8,712 nucleotides of DNA from NCBI GenBank assembly GCA_938036585.1, contig CALHQN010000193.1:1-8712 (forward strand), in the 5' to 3' direction. A program made the translations under genes and the position numbers. Source of the DNA: an uncultured Campylobacter sp. Its GTDB lineage: Bacteria > Campylobacterota > Campylobacteria > Campylobacterales > Campylobacteraceae. Positions 1 to 4,116 of the stretch are shown here, one piece after another (within the stretch, counting starts at the first letter, position 1; each line of letters starts with the position of its first letter). The notes under the pieces are model-generated. The model did no database searches, was not told the DNA's origin, and saw only the letters and a program-made list of their open reading frames with translations.

Positions 1-276
1 AACGGCAAGAGCGCATTTAGCGAGGTTTATCCGCTGATGATAAGCGGCAAAAAATCGCTCGTAAAGGTGCGGATCGAGACGGGCAGGACGCATCAGATCC
101 GCGTGCATCTAGCAAATGCGGGATTCGGCGTAATAGGCGATGAAAAATACGCTAAAAGCCGCGCGAAGCGGATGTTTCTGCACTCATACGAGACCGAAAT
201 TTTAGGGCTTAAATTTAAAGCTCCGCTAGGTAAAAGCTTCAACGAATTCGGCTTTGAAATTCCTAAGGATCTCTGA
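1..276 (+). CDS. RluA-family 23S rRNA pseudouridine synthase, C-terminal part (5' end outside window)
   Basis: The reading frame is open from base 1 and ends at TGA 274-276, so only the last 91 residues are visible. An ATG at base 37 exists but is internal, because the coding sequence continues upstream of it. The visible part carries the conserved RluA/RluD-family block: ETGRTHQIRVHL, a short linker with a GxxxxGDEKY motif, then the LHSY strand. Members of this family turn specific uridines in 23S rRNA (some in tRNA) into pseudouridine in the cytoplasm. The catalytic Asp (HRLD motif) would lie upstream and cannot be checked, nor can an N-terminal S4 domain. The family assignment is secure; the exact target position (RluC, RluD or another type) cannot be told. 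In C. jejuni a pseudouridine synthase gene also precedes ffh, which supports the call. A 66-base gap separates it from ffh. Confidence 0.9.
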   Translation, partial: NGKSAFSEVYPLMISGKKSLVKVRIETGRTHQIRVHLANAGFGVIGDEKYAKSRAKRMFLHSYETEILGLKFKAPLGKSFNEFGFEIPKDL

Positions 277-331
277 TATTCAATGGCTTTTAAGTTAATT
301 TTAGGTAACATCGCAAGTTTAAAAATTTTAT

Positions 332-337
332 AAGGGA
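332..337 (+). promoter_or_regulatory. Ribosome binding site supporting the GTG start of ffh
   Basis: AAGGGA lies 5 bases before GTG 343-345. No in-frame ATG nearby gives the conserved MFEIISESF N terminus, so this site decides the start. Confidence 0.75.
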
Positions 338-342
338 TCAAA

Positions 343-1683
343 GTGTTTGAGATCATAAGCGAGTCGTTTAAAAACGCGGTCAATAAATTAAAAACAATCG
401 ATGACGAAAAAGCTTTAAAAAACGCCTTGGAGACGCTAAAAAAAGCGCTTTTAAAGGCCGACGTGCATCACAAAGTCGTAAAGGATTTTTTGGCGCTTGT
501 CGAAGCCGATCTTCGTATCGGCACGATAGGGCAGAAGCCGTTTTTGCAGTCCATCAAGACAAATTTGACTAAAATTTTAACGGCGCCTAGAGGCAGAAGC
601 CAGGGATTTGTATTTGCCGGCACGCCTCCTACGGTAGCTTTGATGACGGGACTTCAAGGAAGCGGAAAATCCACAAGCACGATAAAACTCGCAAACTATC
701 TGAAACTTCGTAAAAAAAAAGTCTTGGTCGCAGCGTGCGACTTGCAGCGCCTAGCCGCGGTCGAGCAGCTCCGCCAGCTGTGCGAGGCGAATGAGATCGA
801 GCTGTTTTCTATCGAGGGCGAGAGCGATCCGCTAAAGGTTGCGGGAAAAGCGCTAAGCAAGGCTAAGAGCGGGCTTTATGACGTACTGCTCGTAGATACG
901 GCGGGACGTCTTGCGATCGATGAGGCGCTAATGGCACAGCTTGCGGAGATGAAAAAAACTCTAAATCCGCATGAAATTTTTTACGTAGCGGACGCTATGA
1001 GCGGTCAAGACGGCATTAAAACTGCCGCTAAATTTGATGAAATTTTAGGCCTTACTGGCGTGATCTTAAGTAAATTTGACGCCGATACCAAAGGCGGCGT
1101 GGCTCTTGGTATCGCGCAGCAGCTGGGCATCCCGCTTCGTTTTATCGGAACAGGCGAGAAGGTGGCCGATCTGGAGGGCTTTATACCCGATAGAATCACC
1201 GGCCGCATTATGGGCGAGGGCGATTTAGCGACGCTAGCCGAGAAAACAAGCGCCGTTTTCGACGAAAGAGAAGCTAAAGCCCTGAACAAAAAGATCAAAA
1301 AGGGCGAGTTTAATTTCAACGATTTCGTAAATCAGCTCGAAAGCGTGAAAAAGCTCGGCAATATGAAAAATTTAATCGGCATGATTCCGGGGCTTTCCGG
1401 AATGGCGAATAAGATAAAAGATATCGATTTGGAAAACTCAAAAGAGATATTACATATCAAAGCGATGATCAGCTCTATGACGCCGAAAGAGCGCGAAAAC
1501 CCCGATCTGCTAAATAATTCGCGTAAGCGCAGACTTGCTGCCGGCGCAGGGCTTTCGCAGGTGGAAGTAAACCGCTTCTTAAAGCAGTTCGCGGGCGCTT
1601 CGAAGCTTGCGAAGAAATTTTCGGGCAAGGGCGGCATGCAGGGGCTTGCCTCAATCGCTCAAAGGCAAAATTTACCGAGATAG
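343..1683 (+). CDS. ffh: Signal recognition particle protein Ffh (SRP54 GTPase)
   Basis: This 446-residue protein has normal Ffh length and layout. An N-terminal helical N domain (about 1-90) leads into the GTPase G domain, with P-loop GLQGSGKST at 103-111, the insertion-box region DLQRLAAVEQL at 133-143, DTAGR at 185-189, DAMSGQD at 217-223 and the G4-like motif SKFDAD at 243-248. From about 310 the methionine-bearing M domain follows, with the GNMKNLIGMIPGLSGM loop and the RNA-binding RKRRLAAGAG segment at 394-403. Ffh binds 4.5S RNA and signal sequences on ribosomes and targets nascent membrane proteins to FtsY. The start is GTG: AAGGGA at 332-337 lies 5 bases upstream and the protein begins MFEIISESF as in relatives. 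Oddities are Ser in place of Thr and Phe in place of Leu in the usual TKLDGD motif, and DLQR in place of the common DTYRP or DVYRP. The stop codon TAG sits in the loop of a hairpin. Confidence 0.98.
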   Translation: MFEIISESFKNAVNKLKTIDDEKALKNALETLKKALLKADVHHKVVKDFLALVEADLRIGTIGQKPFLQSIKTNLTKILTAPRGRSQGFVFAGTPPTVALMTGLQGSGKSTSTIKLANYLKLRKKKVLVAACDLQRLAAVEQLRQLCEANEIELFSIEGESDPLKVAGKALSKAKSGLYDVLLVDTAGRLAIDEALMAQLAEMKKTLNPHEIFYVADAMSGQDGIKTAAKFDEILGLTGVILSKFDADTKGGVALGIAQQLGIPLRFIGTGEKVADLEGFIPDRITGRIMGEGDLATLAEKTSAVFDEREAKALNKKIKKGEFNFNDFVNQLESVKKLGNMKNLIGMIPGLSGMANKIKDIDLENSKEILHIKAMISSMTPKERENPDLLNNSRKRRLAAGAGLSQVEVNRFLKQFAGASKLAKKFSGKGGMQGLASIAQRQNLPR

Positions 1684-1695
1684 CCTCTCGGTAGA
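1671..1695 (+). repeat. Hairpin straddling the ffh stop codon
   Basis: TACCGAGA (1673-1680) is an exact inverted repeat of TCTCGGTA (1686-1693), with a 5-base loop that contains the TAG stop. A T-G wobble and a T-A pair can extend the stem to 10 bp (1671-1680 with 1686-1695). No T-run follows (the next bases are GTTTGC), so it is not a classic intrinsic terminator. It could protect the 3' end of ffh mRNA or mark a processing point before the rpsP operon. Confidence 0.5.
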
Positions 1696-1697
1696 GT

Positions 1698-1741
1698 TTG
1701 CAGATGTTTAAGTTTTAGCCATCTGCAAGTTCTAAAACTTA
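1698..1741 (+). promoter_or_regulatory. Interleaved inverted repeats in the leader of rpsP (possible alternative structures)
   Basis: Two perfect inverted repeats are interlocked in the order A-B-A'-B'. Pair A is TTGCAGATG (1698-1706) with CATCTGCAA (1720-1728), 9 bp. Pair B is TAAGTTTTAG (1709-1718) with CTAAAACTTA (1732-1741), 10 bp. The left arm of B lies in the loop of A, so the two stems would be mutually exclusive or would form a strained pseudoknot. Stem B ends 9 bases before the AAGGAG ribosome binding site of rpsP. The placement suggests a regulatory leader for the ribosomal-protein operon; the regulator, if any, is unknown. No convincing -10 box was seen in this gap. Confidence 0.5.
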
Positions 1742-1750
1742 CAAAAATTT

Positions 1751-1756
1751 AAGGAG
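1751..1756 (+). promoter_or_regulatory. Ribosome binding site of rpsP
   Basis: AAGGAG lies 8 bases before the ATG at 1765 but 17 bases before the second in-frame ATG at 1774. This favours the upstream start (MKKMATVV) over the shorter MATVV form. Confidence 0.8.
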
Positions 1757-1764
1757 AAAAAATC

Positions 1765-2004
1765 ATGAAAAAAATGGCAACAGTTGTTAGGCTTACAAGA
1801 ATCGGAAGAAAGAAGCAGCCTTTTTACCGCATCGTGGTAACGGATAGCAGGAAAAGACGCGACGGCGGCTTTATCGAGACGATCGGCTTTTACAATCCGC
1901 TAAAAGATAGCGATAATATCAAATTCGACGCGGAGCGTTTGGCATACTGGAAGAGCGTAGGCGCGAAGTTAAGCGATAGGGTCGCTCAAATCACAAGCAA
2001 ATAA
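1765..2004 (+). CDS. rpsP: 30S ribosomal protein S16
   Basis: This 79-residue protein is a typical bacterial S16. It has the N-terminal [28 protein letters not shown] block (about 6-34), the [10 protein letters not shown] strand, and the conserved [21 protein letters not shown] tail (about 53-74). S16 binds 16S rRNA early and helps 30S assembly and folding of the 5' and central domains. The start is taken at 1765 because of the well-placed AAGGAG; many relatives begin at the MATV codon three residues later, so a slightly shorter form at 1774 remains possible. It is the first gene of the compact set rpsP-khpA-rimM-trmD-rplS and is separated from ffh by an 81-base gap with interlocked inverted repeats. 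One base separates its stop from the next ATG. Confidence 0.98.
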   Translation: MKKMATVVRLTRIGRKKQPFYRIVVTDSRKRRDGGFIETIGFYNPLKDSDNIKFDAERLAYWKSVGAKLSDRVAQITSK

Positions 2005-2005
2005 A

Positions 2006-2248
2006 ATGGTAGAAAATTTTATAAAAGAATACGCAAAGTTAATCGCCGATTACCCGCAGTCCGTTTCTACGCAAAAGCGAGTCGGTGAAAACTTTACCGA
2101 GATCATCGTCTATGCCGACAAGGCCGACACCGGCAAACTCATCGGCAAGGATGGCAAAATGATAAACGCCATAAAGACCGTCATCATCGGCTATAAAGCA
2201 AAAGATCCGATCAATTATAAAATTACCGTCAAAGCCAAAGATGCCTGA
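2006..2248 (+). CDS. khpA: KhpA-like KH-domain RNA-binding protein
   Basis: This 80-residue protein consists almost entirely of one KH domain. The signature GxxG loop is GKDG at 47-50, within LIGKDGKMINAIKTVI, the usual form for the KhpA/YlqC family. KhpA proteins are small cytoplasmic RNA binders. In Gram-positive species KhpA pairs with KhpB (Jag/EloR) and influences cell division and elongation; its role in Campylobacter is not settled. The position between rpsP and rimM is common to many bacteria and hints at a ribosome-linked role. The ATG is one base after the rpsP stop with no clear Shine-Dalgarno sequence, and the 3' end overlaps rimM by 8 bases, so expression probably depends on translational coupling. 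Family assignment is firm; the functional name is by homology. Confidence 0.92.
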   Translation: MVENFIKEYAKLIADYPQSVSTQKRVGENFTEIIVYADKADTGKLIGKDGKMINAIKTVIIGYKAKDPINYKITVKAKDA

Positions 2249-2771
2249 TGATCTTTTAGAGGTCGCGAAGCTCGGTCGGACTATCGGTCTAAAGGGCGCG
2301 GTTAAAATTTTCGATCGCAGCGACTTCCCCTCTCAGTTTAAAAAAGGAGCCAAATTTTATCTGCGAAACGGCGAAATTTTAGAAATTCTATCCTTCAACG
2401 GCGCGAACTCTAGCGCTGTTTTTAAAAATTACGAAAGCGTAGAAGCGGCGGCAAATTTAACCAACCAAATCATTTACCGAAGCAAAGAGGACACGCGGAA
2501 ATTTTGCAAATTGCAAAAGGGCGAGTTTTTCTATTTCGATATTATCGGGCTTGAAATTTACGAAGACGGCGCGATTTTGGGGCGCGTAAGGGACATATCG
2601 CAGATCGGAAGCGGTTATCTTTTTGAGATAGAAACGGATGGAAGCTTAATCTCGCAGGCTTTGCCGAAAGAATTTTTTATCCCATACGTGGACGCCTATG
2701 TGAAAGAAATTTCGCTTAGCGAGCGTAAAATTTTTACGCAAAATGCGCGCGCGATTTTGGAAAACTCATGA
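2241..2771 (+). CDS. rimM: 16S rRNA processing / ribosome maturation factor RimM
   Basis: This 176-residue protein has the two-part RimM design. The N-terminal beta-barrel opens with [20 protein letters not shown] (about 5-24), the family's most conserved block. A PRC-barrel domain starts near residue 94 ([23 protein letters not shown]) and ends with the [12 protein letters not shown] segment (about 146-157). RimM binds the 30S head through S19 and helps late 16S rRNA maturation. The start ATG lies inside khpA (8-base overlap) and no other in-frame start keeps the LLEVAK block near the N terminus. The stop overlaps the trmD start in an ATGA arrangement, indicating coupled translation. Neighbours rpsP, trmD and rplS give the classic rimM context. 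Confidence 0.96.
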   Translation: MPDDLLEVAKLGRTIGLKGAVKIFDRSDFPSQFKKGAKFYLRNGEILEILSFNGANSSAVFKNYESVEAAANLTNQIIYRSKEDTRKFCKLQKGEFFYFDIIGLEIYEDGAILGRVRDISQIGSGYLFEIETDGSLISQALPKEFFIPYVDAYVKEISLSERKIFTQNARAILENS

Positions 2772-3469
2772 ATTTTATCTTCGTTTCGCTGTTTGAAAAT
2801 CTCATCGCGCCGTATTTTGAGGATTCGATTTTAAAGCGCGCGGTCGATAAGAAAATAATCTCGACGTATTTTTTTAACCCACGAAATTTCACGACAAATC
2901 GGTACAAAAAAGTAGATGATTATATGATCGGCGGCGGCGCGGGGCTTTTGATCGGCACGGAGCCGCTTGCGGGGACGATCGAGCACGTAAAAGCTAAATT
3001 TAAAAACACGAAGTTTATCTATCTTTCGCCCGCCGGTAAAAAATTTAACCAAAACGACGCCAAGCGCCTAAGCGGCGAAGAGGGCCTATGCTTTATCTGC
3101 GGGCGCTACGAGGGGATCGATGAGCGCATAGTCGAAAGATATGTAGATGAAATTTTTTGTATCGGCGATTTTGTCCTTACCGGCGGCGAGCTCGGTGCGC
3201 TTTGCATGTGCGATGCGATAAGTCGCAATATAAAGGGCGTTTTAGGCAACGAAAGCTCGCTCGTCGAAGAAAGTTTCGAGGGCGGAATTTTAGAGGCGCC
3301 CGCATTTACAAAGCCTGATGTTTTTGAAAATTTACCTATAGTTTCAGAGTTTTTAAAGGGTAATCACGCTAAAATGCGCAGCTTAAAAAATCAAATGGCG
3401 CTATGCAAAACGAGGTTCTTCCGCCCGGATATGTACCGAAAAATCGCCAGAAATAAAGGAAATTTATGA
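2768..3469 (+). CDS. trmD: tRNA (guanine-N1-)-methyltransferase TrmD
   Basis: TrmD methylates N1 of G37 in tRNAs with G36, using S-adenosylmethionine, and prevents +1 frameshifting. The 233 residues hold the SPOUT trefoil-knot landmarks: GGGAG at 55-59, LSPAG at 86-90, GRYEGIDER at 112-120 and [11 protein letters not shown] at 132-142. The conserved linker [11 protein letters not shown] (168-178) and SGNHAK-type motif (KGNHAKM, 197-203) follow. One oddity stands out: the catalytic Asp169 of the E. coli enzyme, in a DSF motif, aligns by eye with Glu168 here (ESF). The usual HYTRP is AFTKP, and the common IRRWR after the NHA motif is MRSLK. These may be normal for the epsilon group. The start overlaps rimM by 4 bases (ATGA) and the stop overlaps rplS by 4 bases. 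Confidence 0.97.
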   Translation: MNFIFVSLFENLIAPYFEDSILKRAVDKKIISTYFFNPRNFTTNRYKKVDDYMIGGGAGLLIGTEPLAGTIEHVKAKFKNTKFIYLSPAGKKFNQNDAKRLSGEEGLCFICGRYEGIDERIVERYVDEIFCIGDFVLTGGELGALCMCDAISRNIKGVLGNESSLVEESFEGGILEAPAFTKPDVFENLPIVSEFLKGNHAKMRSLKNQMALCKTRFFRPDMYRKIARNKGNL

Positions 3470-3822
3470 AAAACAAGTATATCCAAGCGTTTGAGGACGC
3501 TCAGATCACAAGCAAAAGTGTGCCTGATTTCCGTGCCGGCGACACCTTAAAGGTAGCCATCAGGATCAAAGAGGGCGATAAGAGCAGAATTCAAAATTTC
3601 GAGGGCACTTGCATTGCACGCCGCGGAAATGGCGTCAGCGAGACTTTTATCATTCGCAAGATCGGCGCAAATAGCGTCGGCGTAGAGAGAATTTTCCCGA
3701 TCTACAGCGAAAGCATTGAAAGTATCGAGGTTCTAAGAAAAGGACGCGTTCGCCGCGCGAAGCTATTTTACCTACGCGACAGACGCGGTAAAGCGGCTAA
3801 AATCAAAGAGCTTCGAAAATAA
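3466..3822 (+). CDS. rplS: 50S ribosomal protein L19
   Basis: This 118-residue protein matches bacterial L19 in length and sequence. It shows the [18 protein letters not shown] block (about 20-37), the [12 protein letters not shown] core, the SETFIIRKI strand, the [21 protein letters not shown] segment and the basic [18 protein letters not shown] tail. L19 sits at the 30S-50S interface of the large subunit. AAAGGA at 3455-3460, inside the end of trmD, lies 5 bases before the ATG, and the ATGA overlap suggests both independent and coupled initiation. It is the last gene of the ribosome-biogenesis run; a 294-base gap follows. Confidence 0.98.
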   Translation: MKNKYIQAFEDAQITSKSVPDFRAGDTLKVAIRIKEGDKSRIQNFEGTCIARRGNGVSETFIIRKIGANSVGVERIFPIYSESIESIEVLRKGRVRRAKLFYLRDRRGKAAKIKELRK

Positions 3823-3864
3823 TTCTTTAAATTTACACTTTCTGATTCAAAAAGCAGCTTCTTT

Positions 3865-3870
3865 TATAAT
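3865..3870 (+). promoter_or_regulatory. Candidate -10 box (TATAAT)
   Basis: An exact TATAAT is preceded by T-rich sequence (TTCTTT), as in Campylobacter sigma-70 promoters, which lack a strong -35 box. Transcription would start near 3877, inside the palindrome at 3871-3896. It could make a long leader for the activase gene or a short RNA. No start-site evidence is available. Confidence 0.4.
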
Positions 3871-3896
3871 GCGCGAGATTTTAAAAAATTTCGCGC
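3871..3896. repeat. Imperfect palindrome after rplS
   Basis: Left arm GCGCGAGATTTT (3871-3882) and right arm AAAATTTCGCGC (3885-3896) pair over 12 positions with one G-T wobble. In RNA the tip would open to a 4-base loop. It is followed by AAAATC, not a T-run, so it is a poor intrinsic terminator. It resembles the palindrome at 8559-8582 beyond the accessory genes. Confidence 0.6.
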
Positions 3897-3971
3897 AAAA
3901 TCTACTCGCATTAAATCTAAAGTTTTACAACTTTTCCATTAAAATTTTTAATTCTAAACTGCCTAAAAATC

Positions 3972-3993
3972 GTCTTTTTCAATAGAAAAAGAC
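3972..3993 (-). terminator. Perfect 9-bp hairpin, terminator-like only on the minus strand
   Basis: GTCTTTTTC (3972-3980), loop AATA, and GAAAAAGAC (3985-3993) pair perfectly. Read on the minus strand the stem is followed by GATTTTTAGG, a short T-run. Read on the + strand it is followed by AAAATAT. No minus-strand gene is seen nearby for it to terminate, so its use is uncertain. Confidence 0.35.
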
Positions 3994-4032
3994 AAAATAT
4001 ATCCTGATTTTATTTGCGTTTAAAAATATTAC

Positions 4033-4038
4033 TATAAA
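4033..4038 (+). promoter_or_regulatory. Candidate -10 box for the activase operon
   Basis: TATAAA (within ACTATAAAATGC) lies about 80 bases before the GTG start, in A/T-rich DNA without a clear -35, as usual for Campylobacter. ATTTGC (4012-4017) and GCAAAT (4041-4046) form an inverted repeat around it and could be an operator, though six bases is short. Confidence 0.4.
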
Positions 4039-4104
4039 ATGCAAATTTTAATTTAGAAAGCTCGCGCTAAATTTGAGAATTCGGCCGAGTAAAATTTATT
4101 CAGT

Positions 4105-4110
4105 AAAGAG
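4105..4110 (+). promoter_or_regulatory. Ribosome binding site supporting the GTG start of the activase gene
   Basis: AAAGAG lies 6 bases before GTG 4117-4119. The overlapping ATG at 4115 is out of frame and meets TGA at once, so GTG is the only start that keeps the MIFLGIDVGSTT phosphate-binding loop. Confidence 0.65.
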
Positions 4111-4116
4111 CGAGAT

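Larger units (their letters stand above)
3823..4116. other. Noncoding gap between rplS and the activase gene
   Basis: This 294-base A/T-rich gap has no convincing reading frame on either strand. It contains a TATAAT at 3865-3870, an imperfect palindrome at 3871-3896, a perfect 9-bp hairpin at 3972-3993 and a TATAAA-type box at 4033-4038. It marks the switch from the conserved ribosomal operon to the accessory gene pair. Neither hairpin has a T-run after it on the + strand, so the end of the rplS transcript is not obvious. Confidence 0.7.

Noticed and set aside
37..276. A complete 79-residue gene starting at ATG 37
   Set aside because: The same frame is open back to base 1 and the protein starts in the middle of a pseudouridine synthase fold, so it is the 3' end of a longer gene.
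329..334. TATAAG as a -10 box for ffh
   Set aside because: It overlaps the ribosome binding site, so transcription would begin at or beyond the start codon.
1005..1319. Minus-strand open frame opposite ffh
   Set aside because: It lies entirely opposite the conserved Ffh GTPase domain and has no recognisable features.
1774..2004. Shorter S16 starting at the second ATG
   Set aside because: The AAGGAG site is 17 bases away, too far; the upstream ATG is 8 bases away. Kept only as an alternative.
4061..4114. CTCGC (4061-4065) pairing with GCGAG (4110-4114) to hide the ribosome binding site of the activase gene
   Set aside because: Only five base pairs over a long loop, overlapping one base of the site; not distinguishable from chance.
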